40,166 bases of DNA from an uncultured Saprospiraceae bacterium (GCA_937928405.1 CALFWZ010000076.1:1-40166); one strand, 5' to 3'. Positions 28,691 to 37,008 are shown, numbered from the stretch's first letter. Translations and numbers: made by a program. Notes: generated by a model not told the origin, from the sequence alone.

Positions 28691-29707
28691 ATGAGAAAAT
28701 TTACATTGGTTTTAATAATGATCGGAGGATTGATCGGGCAGATGGTTGCGCAACAGGACCCGATGTTTACCAAATATATGTTTAATAGTTTGGCCTATAA
28801 CCCTGGTTTTGCGGGTAGTCCAGAATATTTATCTGTTCGTGCTTTACAGCGTGGTCAGTGGTTAGGAATTGACGGAGCACCAACGACTCAATCGTTTACC
28901 ATACATATGCCTTTTAAGGAAAGAGTAGGATTAGGAATGAGTGTTGTCAACGATAAAATTGGCGCAACTGGTTCGACTTCTGCATTTTTGGCGTACGCCT
29001 ATCGTGTTCCTTTTGGTAATGGAAAATTATCCATGGGGCTACAGGCAGGTGCGATGAATTGGCGAGCTGATTGGACGTTGTTACGTTATCGAGATCCACG
29101 AGAACTGGATACTTCTTTTTCTACCGATACACCTACTCGTTGGTTGCCAAACTTTGGTGCTGGTATTTTTTACTATGCTCCAAAATACTATGTTGGATTT
29201 TCCGTTCCACAATTAATTTCATGGGATTTAGGAGATAAAACACCTTCGGGGGGATCGGCTGCTAGAGGTGCTAAATATTATCGACATTTTTATTTCTCTG
29301 CTGGTGCAGCGTTTCCATTGAATGGGGATGCACTGTACTTTAAACCTTCGATCTTAATTAAAAGTGTAGGCCTATTAGGCGAATTAGCTTCTCAGTCCAA
29401 CGCACTCAATGTCGTAGGTGCACCGACCGAATTTGACCTCGATCTTAGTCTTTTGTTTTTTGAAAGCCTGTGGTTGGGAACTTCTTTCCGGTCCGCTTTT
29501 AGTGCCAATGCCTTTGGTGGGGAAAGTTCTTTTGACTCCATAGATTTTTGGGGCTCTTTTTACTTACGCAATGGACTGCGAATTGGTATGTCTTATGATT
29601 ATACGATTAGTAAATTACGTCCGGTATCTGGTGCTTCTTATGAAATCATGCTAGGATACGATTTTAATTTTACCGATAAGAAGGTAACGACACCTCGTTA
29701 TTTTTAG
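28691..29707 (+). CDS. PorP/SprF family T9SS-associated outer-membrane protein
   Basis: 338 residues. A signal peptide ends at MVAQQ, followed by the family's diagnostic start QQDPMFTKYMFNSLAYNPGFAGS. The rest is rich in amphipathic beta strands with aromatic ends, as expected of an outer-membrane barrel. Gly-rich loops such as GLGMSVVNDKIGATG and a C-terminal MLGYDFNF are typical. In Flavobacterium, SprF is needed to place SprB on the surface, and genes of this family usually sit beside a type B CTD adhesin. Here it directly follows the giant adhesin, so it is most likely that protein's dedicated partner. Confidence 0.93.
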   Translation: MRKFTLVLIMIGGLIGQMVAQQDPMFTKYMFNSLAYNPGFAGSPEYLSVRALQRGQWLGIDGAPTTQSFTIHMPFKERVGLGMSVVNDKIGATGSTSAFLAYAYRVPFGNGKLSMGLQAGAMNWRADWTLLRYRDPRELDTSFSTDTPTRWLPNFGAGIFYYAPKYYVGFSVPQLISWDLGDKTPSGGSAARGAKYYRHFYFSAGAAFPLNGDALYFKPSILIKSVGLLGELASQSNALNVVGAPTEFDLDLSLLFFESLWLGTSFRSAFSANAFGGESSFDSIDFWGSFYLRNGLRIGMSYDYTISKLRPVSGASYEIMLGYDFNFTDKKVTTPRYF

Positions 29708-29735
29708 GAATATCTTATTTGAAAAATATTTTGCG

Positions 29736-29774
29736 AAACCGTAGATAGCATTCATAAACGCTATCTACGGTTTT
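29736..29774. terminator. Bidirectional terminator between PorP/SprF and RT genes
   Basis: Perfect 14-bp inverted repeat AAACCGTAGATAGC / GCTATCTACGGTTT with a 10-base loop and T-rich flanks, between two convergent genes. It would end the retron operon on the minus strand. Confidence 0.88.
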
Positions 29775-29780
29775 GTCATT

Positions 29781-31304
29781 CTACCACAATTTCCATCCCG
29801 GCTGATCATCGTCTTTTTTGGGATCCTCTTTTTTCAATTTCTCTTGTTCTTCCGAAATTTTATTGGCCAGTTTATTAGAAACAGGTGGTTTGGTTTGTTG
29901 AGGCTTTACTTTCCATTGAGCGATCAATGACTGTACTTCCGTCATTAATTTTTCGCCCTGTTCAGGTTTTACCATGCTAACAAAATTAGCATAGCCATAG
30001 ACCGCATAAACGATGTTCGGACTCGTGCCCCATTGCTTTCCCTGCCAGCCAGTTTGTTTTATTTGGTGGAGTAGTGCTCTAAATTTCCGTAAAGTTTTTC
30101 GACTAATTCCCAGTTGTTCGTTGACGACTAGACCAGTTACTTCTTGTCGAGCGCCTTTACGCATGATGCGTAGTTTTTCAGGATGTAAGACGAAGCCTTC
30201 TGAGGTGGTAACTTTACGAACTGCCCACAATAATTTTGTCAAATTTTCAGCCGCATCTCCTTTGGCAGAAAAACTTAAATCATCCGCATACCGAGAATAA
30301 TTAAATCCATTTTTATTCGCCAAGCCTGATAATCGCTTATCTAGTTTATAACAAAGAATATTGGTTAGCATTGGACTGGTGGGCGCACCTTGTGGTAATA
30401 CCCGAGGTCCTTTGGCCACAAAGTATTTTACATGATCCATTTCCATCTGATCCACATCTGGCTCGGTACAGAGCGACGCAAGAATAGTGGCGATATGAGA
30501 AGAGTATCCGAGGTTGGTAAATACGCCTTTAATTCTAATAAAATTAACCGTTGGAAAAAAGTCTTTAAAATCTAAATTGACGACGACATCCTGTCCGATG
30601 TGGGGTAGGGCATTGGTAATGATAGAACTGGCAGCCTTAAATCCGTGGGCTTGTTCATGTACGGGAATTTTATTTAGAATATTTTCTAAAATCCAATACT
30701 GTACTTTTTTTAAGCGAGGCATCGGGGCAGAAATTAACCGTTGTCCACCTGATTTTTTTTGCATATAAAATCGTTGGTAATGACTCACTTTGGTCACCCG
30801 TCGATTGTAGGCTAAGAAGCGCAATTCTCCGACTTCCATTTGCATGGCGGTAGCTAATGCTGCTGCGTCGGAAAAATCTGGTAATTGGAACTTTTGGAGT
30901 TGTGTGGTATTGCTTTTTTTATCTGAAAGTCCAACAGAAATATCATCACCGAGATAGAGAATTTCTTTGGATTTACGCACTTTCCAAGCCGCTGCCTTTT
31001 CTTCTTTTTCTTGCGCTCGCTTTTCGCGATTTTCCTGTTGTTTTATCCTAGATTCTTCTAGTCGCTTTTTTCGATATTGGTTTAGAAGTTTTTCAGGGTC
31101 TTCTACTTTTCGTTGTTTGGCAACTAGCGTTGAAATTTCTCTTCGTAATTCTCCTTGTCGCTTTAGTAAGACTTCTGGTAACGAAGGTTTTTCTTGGTTG
31201 TCTTCCCAAAATCCAAGCCGCTTCATTTCAGCGAGGATGAATTCTTGCTTCCCAGATTCTTTGATCAAGTCGTAAAGTTCCTGACGAGTACGTGGTTGAG
31301 ACAT
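29781..31304 (-). CDS. Retron-type reverse transcriptase
   Basis: 507 residues from the ATG at 31304. Residues about 45-115 are a charged coiled coil (ELRREISTLVAKQRKVEDPE and on). The RT domain follows: LDFKDFFPT carries the first catalytic Asp near residue 242, and SRYADDLSF carries the YADD pair near 340. Two retron hallmarks are seen: NALPH (NAxxH motif, about residue 231) and VTGL (about residue 389) in the thumb-proximal region. Retron RTs copy part of a dedicated structured RNA into multicopy single-stranded DNA linked to the RNA. The gene is last in a minus-strand set after the WGR/HEAT and winged-helix/SWIM genes. Two candidate template RNAs lie directly upstream. Group II intron and DGR RTs are unlikely: there is no maturase domain and no template/variable repeat pair. 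Confidence 0.93.
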   Translation of the reverse strand: MSQPRTRQELYDLIKESGKQEFILAEMKRLGFWEDNQEKPSLPEVLLKRQGELRREISTLVAKQRKVEDPEKLLNQYRKKRLEESRIKQQENREKRAQEKEEKAAAWKVRKSKEILYLGDDISVGLSDKKSNTTQLQKFQLPDFSDAAALATAMQMEVGELRFLAYNRRVTKVSHYQRFYMQKKSGGQRLISAPMPRLKKVQYWILENILNKIPVHEQAHGFKAASSIITNALPHIGQDVVVNLDFKDFFPTVNFIRIKGVFTNLGYSSHIATILASLCTEPDVDQMEMDHVKYFVAKGPRVLPQGAPTSPMLTNILCYKLDKRLSGLANKNGFNYSRYADDLSFSAKGDAAENLTKLLWAVRKVTTSEGFVLHPEKLRIMRKGARQEVTGLVVNEQLGISRKTLRKFRALLHQIKQTGWQGKQWGTSPNIVYAVYGYANFVSMVKPEQGEKLMTEVQSLIAQWKVKPQQTKPPVSNKLANKISEEQEKLKKEDPKKDDDQPGWKLW

Positions 31305-31311
31305 TTTTTGG

Positions 31312-31410
31312 TTGTTGAAAGGTTTAATTGTTTAATCGTTGATTTGTTGAATTGATGAAGCATTGAATATTTAAGTGATTCAACATTTCAGCAACTCAAC
31401 ATTTCAACAG
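31312..31410. repeat. Low-complexity TTGTTGAAT/ATTCAACA tract
   Basis: Degenerate units of TTGTTGAA on the left half and their complement (ATTCAACATTTCAGCAACTC) on the right half, so the whole tract can fold on itself weakly. It separates the RT start from ncRNA copy 1 and resembles other intergenic tracts in the window. Confidence 0.5.
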
Positions 31411-31418
31411 CGTAAAAA

Positions 31419-31621
31419 CCCAAAGTAATTTTCGTAGATGCTTTCGACCGGACGGCTCAACTCAAAGCATTACTACACTAGTATGTCTATTGACTTCACG
31501 GAAGTCAAACCGCAATGGGTATACTAGTGTATGTAATGCAATATAAAGAGTCGGCCGGTGACGTATGCAAAAGTTGTCAGCGGAGCTGGCGAAACGCCAG
31601 CCATATTGCAAAATCTTTAGG
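31419..31621 (-). ncRNA. Retron msr-msd-like RNA, copy 1 (RT-proximal)
   Basis: About 203 nt. A core of 181 bp (31431-31611) matches copy 2 at 31749-31929. Read on the minus strand, the 5' part has the hairpin GCTGGCG-TTT-CGCCAGC; a UUU loop of this kind is the RT-recognition feature known for retron Ec86. An ACCGGCCGACTC/GAGCCGTCCGGT helix with two mismatches then encloses a long hairpin (31467-31539) with arms GCATTAC/GTAATGC and ACACTAGTAT/ATACTAGTGT, tipped by TTGACTTC-CGT-GAAGTCAA. The ends pair imperfectly (CCTAAAGATTTT with AAAATTACTTTGGG), as a1/a2 stems do. The branching guanosine and msd limits cannot be fixed by eye. Strand is assigned from operon direction and the UUU loop. Confidence 0.75.
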
Positions 31622-31631
31622 CTTTAATTAA

Positions 31632-31736
31632 TAGGCTGGTTGACTAGTTAGCTGGTTAGCCAGTTGGCTTCCTTCTAACGCGCTAATGCGATAGAAGAAA
31701 GCCAACCAGCTAATAAGCCAATGGGCCAACCGGCCA
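31632..31736 (-). other. Long imperfect hairpin between the two retron RNA copies
   Basis: Inner arms TTGGCTTCCTTCTA and TAGAAGAAAGCCAA pair with one mismatch around a 14-base loop (ACGCGCTAATGCGA, itself able to form a CGC/GCG pair). Imperfect outer arms extend the stem by about 20 more bases through GGCTGGTT/AACCGGCC. It lacks a U tract, so a simple terminator is unlikely. A processing site separating the two RNAs or a REP-like element are the alternatives. Confidence 0.6.
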
Positions 31737-31740
31737 GAAG

Positions 31741-31937
31741 AGAAAAACTTCGTAGATGCTTTCAACCGAATGGCTCAACTCAAAGCATTACTGTAAGGTA
31801 GTGCATATTGACTTCAAGGAAGTCAAACCGCAATGTGCACTACCTTGCATGTAATGCAATATAAAGAGTCAGTCGGTGACGTATGCAAAAGTTGTTAGCG
31901 TGACTGGCGAAACGCCAGCCGGAATGCAAGTTTTTCT
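31741..31937 (-). ncRNA. Retron msr-msd-like RNA, copy 2 (RT-distal)
   Basis: About 197 nt with the same layout as copy 1, 318 bases away. The ends pair perfectly over 10 bp (AGAAAAACTT with AAGTTTTTCT), a sequence unrelated to the end stem of copy 1. The long hairpin keeps the outer GCATTAC/GTAATGC arms, but its middle is replaced by GTAAGGTAGTGCA/TGCACTACCTTGC, so both strands changed together. The tip TTGACTTC-CTT-GAAGTCAA differs only in the loop, and the TGGCG-TTT-CGCCA hairpin is retained. The enclosing helix reads ACCGACTGACTC/GAGCCATTCGGT, with paired changes at two positions against copy 1. The single-stranded blocks CAACTTTTGCATACGTC and GAAAGCATCTACGAA are identical in both copies. 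Confidence 0.75.
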
Positions 31938-31939
31938 GT

Positions 31940-31971
31940 GCCTGTCTTTATGCTTCTTTAAGCACTCAGGC
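31940..31971 (-). other. Small nested hairpin before RNA copy 2
   Basis: On the minus strand GCCTG/CAGGC encloses TGCTT-AAAG-AAGCA. It sits between the SWIM gene stop codon and the a1 arm of copy 2. A second hairpin, CCCATCA-AAAG-TGATGGG, overlaps the stop codon itself. Neither has a U tract. They may protect or process the RNA 5' end. Confidence 0.5.
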
Positions 31972-31979
31972 TCCACCCA

Positions 31980-33614
31980 TCACTTTTGATGGGCGTGTAT
32001 TCTAGTCGCCAGGATATGTTTACACGGACCCTGGAATAATTTGTTCTTTTGAAAAAACCGACAGGTGCAACTGGCTTTCACCAGTCGCTGGTCGGCATTA
32101 ATAAGTAACTCGGTATCATGATTCTTGTTCTGGTCATTTACTCGACCAGTTATTTTTTTATGATTATCCTCCACGAGTGTAAGTGTGGCATTTACATTTT
32201 TATCGTTAACGAGCGTACGGGCTTCTTGCTCGCGCTCGTTGGCAAAGCGCAGTTGTTCAAAAGGAAGTGGTTCACGGCTGAGTTCTCGTACCCGATAAAC
32301 ACCTCGATTCAGATCGAACATGACGCGTCCCGCTTGTGTATAAGCAGATAGTGCTCCCGTAATCACGGCTCGATCCATTTTTAGTTTTTGAGCCAACTCG
32401 TCTGCGGTAGCAAACCAAGTTTCTTTCAACGCTTCAAATACTTTCGCTTTAGTAAACAAATCTATCTCTGCTCGTGGTGCTAGTAAATCAAAATTGCCTG
32501 CTCGTGACCAGTCGTTTTTTGTCCATCCTGAAAGTCCCAAGGTAAAATTCATATCTCCCATATCGGCGATGAAAAAAGAGGGAAGTCCAGTGCCTAATAA
32601 ATTGACCGTGAATTTCTTGGTTACAGGAATAAGTCGTTCTAAAATCAATAATCGACGACGACCCCAGATACGAATCTCCTTTTCTGAAGTTCCGTGATAT
32701 GGACTACGACTACAAACTACTTCGTAATTCCAAGGTTCAAAAATGGCTTTGACCGGTTGTCCTGGTTTTAGCACAAAACGAATCGAACGAGGACCTTTTT
32801 TTTCTTTATATCTTTTTAAAATAAAACAGAAATTATAAACGTCCATTGGATGTAAATCGAAAGAGACGTTATCAAGGGTCATCGCTGAACTTACTTGTAA
32901 AAATCCACGTACCCAACTATCGGGGAGATCAATTTTTACTTCCTTGAAATTATCTTCCTGTGTCGTTTTTACTTCAAATCCACTTGGGTCAATATTAAAG
33001 TCAGTCGTTTTATAATCTCGAATTTTTTGAAACTCTTTGTACAAGGCATCCGAGTAATCAATATTCGTGGTTCCACAAGCAAACTCATTAACATTTTTAA
33101 ACACTTCGTAGCCTGTTCCGAGTCTTCCGTAAGTTGATTCATCTTGACTAAAACATTCAAAGAAAACCTCATCAGGGTGAACGGTAATGACTGGGTCGAG
33201 TACAAACCAAGCGTCTCGATCTCGTTTATAAATGTATTCGAAGTACTTTTTTTGAGCCTTATAATAAGGCCCCATAATTTTACTAGACTGTTGGTAAAGG
33301 TCTTCCAATTCTTTACGACGAACGCCCACTTGGGCTTTTAAGTCTACGTTGGTGGCGGCCATTTCTTCCAGATAAATCTGCTCCTGTTTTAGCGCCCAAG
33401 CTTTGTACTCCTCTCGATCTTTTGGTTTAAATCTTAGATCAGAAACGACGACATAATGCAAGGCCGAAATGGCTTCTCGGAACGGAATATTTTTACGCAG
33501 GGTGCCTCGAAAAAAGGTAGGTTCCCGTAAGGCGTCGGGCGCGAAATTCATTCCTGTTTTTGCCGCACTACTATTGACCGCTGAACTCCCACTGTATTTA
33601 TAGTTAAATAACAT
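31980..33614 (-). CDS. Winged-helix and SWIM zinc-finger protein (retron accessory)
   Basis: 544 residues from the ATG at 33614. A TTG nine codons earlier (33641) would overlap the upstream gene by 23 bases and is less likely. The C-terminus carries a SWIM zinc finger, CTCRFF...GPCKH, spacing C-x-C-x12-C-x-H at residues 516-533. Before it, about 390-450, is a winged-helix-like segment (ATADELAQKLKMDRAVITGAL, then a GVYRVREL wing). The first 380 residues are not recognisable but have an FAPDALREPTFFRGTL start. SWIM fingers bind DNA or proteins. The gene lies 4 bases after the WGR/HEAT gene and upstream of the RNA pair and RT. The same pair of accessory proteins defines what I recall as type XIII retrons; its toxic or sensing role is not known to me. 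Confidence 0.82.
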   Translation of the reverse strand: MLFNYKYSGSSAVNSSAAKTGMNFAPDALREPTFFRGTLRKNIPFREAISALHYVVVSDLRFKPKDREEYKAWALKQEQIYLEEMAATNVDLKAQVGVRRKELEDLYQQSSKIMGPYYKAQKKYFEYIYKRDRDAWFVLDPVITVHPDEVFFECFSQDESTYGRLGTGYEVFKNVNEFACGTTNIDYSDALYKEFQKIRDYKTTDFNIDPSGFEVKTTQEDNFKEVKIDLPDSWVRGFLQVSSAMTLDNVSFDLHPMDVYNFCFILKRYKEKKGPRSIRFVLKPGQPVKAIFEPWNYEVVCSRSPYHGTSEKEIRIWGRRRLLILERLIPVTKKFTVNLLGTGLPSFFIADMGDMNFTLGLSGWTKNDWSRAGNFDLLAPRAEIDLFTKAKVFEALKETWFATADELAQKLKMDRAVITGALSAYTQAGRVMFDLNRGVYRVRELSREPLPFEQLRFANEREQEARTLVNDKNVNATLTLVEDNHKKITGRVNDQNKNHDTELLINADQRLVKASCTCRFFQKNKLFQGPCKHILATRIHAHQK

Positions 33615-33618
33615 AGCT

Positions 33619-36600
33619 TTATATTTTTTGTGGTTGTGCAATGGGATAGTCCATGAATGCTATCTTAACCGCCGGTAACGAAATATTAGGGTACACTTTT
33701 TTTAGATCACGCATGATTTCTAAGCAGCGTGCTTTATCCGTTATAGCCATACTCGCTGATTGTCTGGCAATGACACTGGCAACAATGGCTGCTGATTTTT
33801 CATCTTTTAATCCTTCTTGATGTAGAAAATTAAAGATTCTTTTTTTCGCGACACCGGCTTTGTTGACACCTGCCAAAACGGTTGTAAAATATGGTGCTAA
33901 TTGCTCGATGTTTTTTGGTTTGTCTGCCGCAAAATTGTCCAAATAATTGGTGGCAAAGTTTTGCAGATCTCCACTAGGGTGTTGACTTAACTGTAGTAAA
34001 TATTGTTCGCCATATTCTTCTTTGAAAAACTTGGTAATTCGTTCTTGTCCAAATTGCCGCACCATGGGATTTACACTATCGCAAATGCTGACCAATACAT
34101 CTGGCGTCCAATCTTTTTCGTCAAGAGAAGTTCGTAAAAAATTCATGGTGAAATCTCGACTGTCGTCCCAACGTGCATCCAATAACCTTACTGCTTCGGG
34201 CAATTCAAATTTGATGCGTTCCGGCTGTGCTGAATAATAATTCATTACCCATTTACGAACATCGACTAATTCATTACTTCCCAGTTGGACAATTTGTCGC
34301 ATGGTCAGTTTTTTACCATCTCCATGATTTTTAAGAACTAAATATCCAACGATATGTGCCGGTTTTCTAGCACTATATAAAAGGTCTAGCATGATATCTG
34401 GTGCCAAATGATGGAGGTGATCTTTGAGGTCTTCAGAAAGTAATTTTACGAGATCATCGTCTGCACCTTCGTGCACTTCTTTTTTCATTAACCACGGTGC
34501 CAGTCTTAGAACCATGTCTTTAGCAAAGTCGCTATCTTTTTCTGAAATTCTACCAACAATTGGTTGAATGTCTTGACGAACATTCGCGTGTTGTGAAAGA
34601 CAGAGTCCGACCATTAAGTCTCGTTTGGTGGCGAGATTTTCGTCGGGCAATTTGCCTAGGAGTTGAATTCCTACTGCCCGTAGTTCGTTGGTATCTCCAT
34701 TGATTAAACCAAGTAATAAATCCTCTGGTAGTTCTTCTGGAGGTGTCTGGTGATTCAATAGAATCTTTGCTCCAAAAACAGCCACTGCTGGCACGGGATG
34801 TCCAAGTAGTTCGTTGATGATTTTAAAACTGGTTTGCGAAAGTGGTTTTTGAAAATGTTGGGATAATAATTCGCCTGCATTTAGAATAGCATTTCTATCA
34901 GCAGTGGTAGCAGTGGCATCGTAACGGAGCATTTTAGCAATGGCTCTGGCAATAAGCGTTAAAGATTTTTCTTCAGATAAATTATGATTTTGTAAAGATC
35001 GTTGACACCAGTCTGAAACCTCGGTAGCTGGGTTAAACAACTGCGTCACCATAAACTCTTCATTACTTAAAAAAGGAGTAGGATTTTCGTCCATCCATCC
35101 AATGCCTAATCTACGGGCTTCCTCAAGCTCTGCGTAGAGTAGGGAGTTGATTAAATCAAAATCTGGATTGTCAGGACGGTAAACAAAACGCGCTAAGGAA
35201 ACGGCGTAGCGTAACGTTTCTGGATACGATTTTTTTAATAATAGAATAACAAATTCTGTATTTATTAAACCTAAGACTTTTCGGTGATTGGCCTTGGCAG
35301 CCTTGACGGCAAATTCATGTACCAGGTAGGATTCGCTGGATGCAAGTAACTGAAGGAACCCTTGTGGCAAACGATCCCAAAGTTCCGGATAAGCTTCTTC
35401 TCTTTCCGTAGGTGGATTATTGGTGTTTGCACCTTCACGGAAAATCAATTTTTGCCGACCTTTAGATAATTGGTATCTAGGGCTATTGGAATAAAGAATT
35501 TGATTGAAGGCTGTATATGCTGTTGTGCTGGTATAGTGCAACGTATTTTTTACGCTATTCCATCTTCCATCGGCATCACGGTTATAAGAATAGAAGGTTT
35601 CACTGTGCAATGGAATTTCGTCACTGTCTTTATAATATTGTAAAATGCCTACTGCCATTTTTATGTATTCAGGATCAGCGACGTTGCCTTTATTGCGAAG
35701 CATTCGGGCGATTCGTCGTTGGAGATAATGTTTGGTTTGAACAGAAAAGGCGATGGAGGCATCTGGATTTTTGAGTTCATCTACAACCTTGACATAACGA
35801 TTGTTGATGTGTTGGTGACTCCAAGGATTGACGATAAAATTTCCAGGTGTTTTTTGAATACGATAAGCCATTAAACCAAACAATTCCGCATCGCCTCGAA
35901 ATTCGGCAGCTTTAAAAATTTGGCGGAAAGCCTTAAAGAATCCATGTCCAGTAAAAGGTGTTTTATTGATAAAATAAAATAGTGCATTCCTAACAGAATC
36001 CTTAAATTTAGCAATGAGATAAAGATTAGAAATACAGGATCTAGCTTCTTTACCACCTTTATCTTCCTGTAAAAGTAAAGTTCCTAATGCTTTACCGTTT
36101 GACAAAATAAGTTTGACAGAGGCTGGAAGTGTGTCTTCGATAAAACCTGCTAATTCTTTCTGTTCCGTTTCACTCATCAAAGCCATTTGCGCTTCTTTGA
36201 TCATGGGATAGAGCGAATCATTCGTAGGCAATAGACGACGAATCAATTCAAGCTTAGACATGCCAACTGGATCGCCACAACGGCCAATGGCCCAGACTAA
36301 ATTATAGTTTACTAAAGTATGATTTTTTGTAGTTGGAATGTTGATTAATAATGGAATTGCCTCTTTGATCCTTAATTCTCCCACTCTACGGACTAAGCGT
36401 TCAATGGTACGACCAGAGTTAGATTTAGGAAAATCGCTGATTGTTGGATTATTTGTTTTATTATTAGTAGGATTTTGAACAATATCTTTAAACGTATTCC
36501 AAAGAGAAGAGGGACGACCCGTGTTGGTACGATCTATTTTATTGATTATTTCTTGAATAGCATTTAGAATGGCTGATTTACGAGCTGGAGCCAATTCAAA

Positions 36601-36921
36601 ATCAAAAGGATCAACTTTTTCTGGTTCTTCGGTGCTTAGACTAGTATCTACTTTAGCCGGAATGACAGCAGGCGCGGGCGTATTGGAGGAATTATATCCT
36701 TTTTTCACTTTTTCCGCAACCAGTTTATCAAATATTTTTTGTGCTGCTTCTAGTGCTATGGGTTGATCGGTTTTCGTTCCTTCTCGAAGCGGTTTTCCTC
36801 GCCGGCCATATCGAAAGTTTACCAAATACATTCCACCCGTTACTTCACATAAATCTACCTGATAGATCTTATCAGATTTTTCATTTTGGAAGTAAAGCGT
36901 TTCTTGTTGTTGGAGTCTCAT
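33619..36921 (-). CDS. WGR-domain and HEAT/ARM-repeat protein (retron accessory)
   Basis: 1100 residues. The N-terminal 80 residues form a WGR domain (YLVNFRYGRRGKPLREGTKT), a module that in PARPs binds nucleic acid ends. A Pro/Val-rich linker follows, then from about residue 150 a long alpha-helical solenoid with HEAT/ARM-like units such as LVNYNLVWAIGRCGDPVG and LLGLINGDTNELRAVGIQLLGK, reaching almost to the end. No enzyme motif is visible. It is the first gene of the minus-strand set and follows a plausible promoter at 37009-37041. As WGR domains read DNA ends and the partner RT makes single-stranded DNA, the protein may hold or sense the retron product; that is inference. Confidence 0.8.
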   Translation of the reverse strand: MRLQQQETLYFQNEKSDKIYQVDLCEVTGGMYLVNFRYGRRGKPLREGTKTDQPIALEAAQKIFDKLVAEKVKKGYNSSNTPAPAVIPAKVDTSLSTEEPEKVDPFDFELAPARKSAILNAIQEIINKIDRTNTGRPSSLWNTFKDIVQNPTNNKTNNPTISDFPKSNSGRTIERLVRRVGELRIKEAIPLLINIPTTKNHTLVNYNLVWAIGRCGDPVGMSKLELIRRLLPTNDSLYPMIKEAQMALMSETEQKELAGFIEDTLPASVKLILSNGKALGTLLLQEDKGGKEARSCISNLYLIAKFKDSVRNALFYFINKTPFTGHGFFKAFRQIFKAAEFRGDAELFGLMAYRIQKTPGNFIVNPWSHQHINNRYVKVVDELKNPDASIAFSVQTKHYLQRRIARMLRNKGNVADPEYIKMAVGILQYYKDSDEIPLHSETFYSYNRDADGRWNSVKNTLHYTSTTAYTAFNQILYSNSPRYQLSKGRQKLIFREGANTNNPPTEREEAYPELWDRLPQGFLQLLASSESYLVHEFAVKAAKANHRKVLGLINTEFVILLLKKSYPETLRYAVSLARFVYRPDNPDFDLINSLLYAELEEARRLGIGWMDENPTPFLSNEEFMVTQLFNPATEVSDWCQRSLQNHNLSEEKSLTLIARAIAKMLRYDATATTADRNAILNAGELLSQHFQKPLSQTSFKIINELLGHPVPAVAVFGAKILLNHQTPPEELPEDLLLGLINGDTNELRAVGIQLLGKLPDENLATKRDLMVGLCLSQHANVRQDIQPIVGRISEKDSDFAKDMVLRLAPWLMKKEVHEGADDDLVKLLSEDLKDHLHHLAPDIMLDLLYSARKPAHIVGYLVLKNHGDGKKLTMRQIVQLGSNELVDVRKWVMNYYSAQPERIKFELPEAVRLLDARWDDSRDFTMNFLRTSLDEKDWTPDVLVSICDSVNPMVRQFGQERITKFFKEEYGEQYLLQLSQHPSGDLQNFATNYLDNFAADKPKNIEQLAPYFTTVLAGVNKAGVAKKRIFNFLHQEGLKDEKSAAIVASVIARQSASMAITDKARCLEIMRDLKKVYPNISLPAVKIAFMDYPIAQPQKI

Positions 36922-37008
36922 GTTTTAATTAATACTGGTTAATGAAGAATATCTCTTCTTGAGTAGCTTTTTTACAATAAATTGAACTATTATGATTACA
37001 TTATGGTG

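Noticed and set aside
31622..31736. Rho-independent terminator between the two RNA copies
   Set aside because: The stem is long enough but no T tract follows on the minus strand, so termination is not supported.
29781..31979. Diversity-generating retroelement with the two repeats as template and variable repeat
   Set aside because: Both copies are noncoding, lie side by side, and differ by compensatory changes in stems rather than by adenine-specific substitutions; the RT carries retron motifs.
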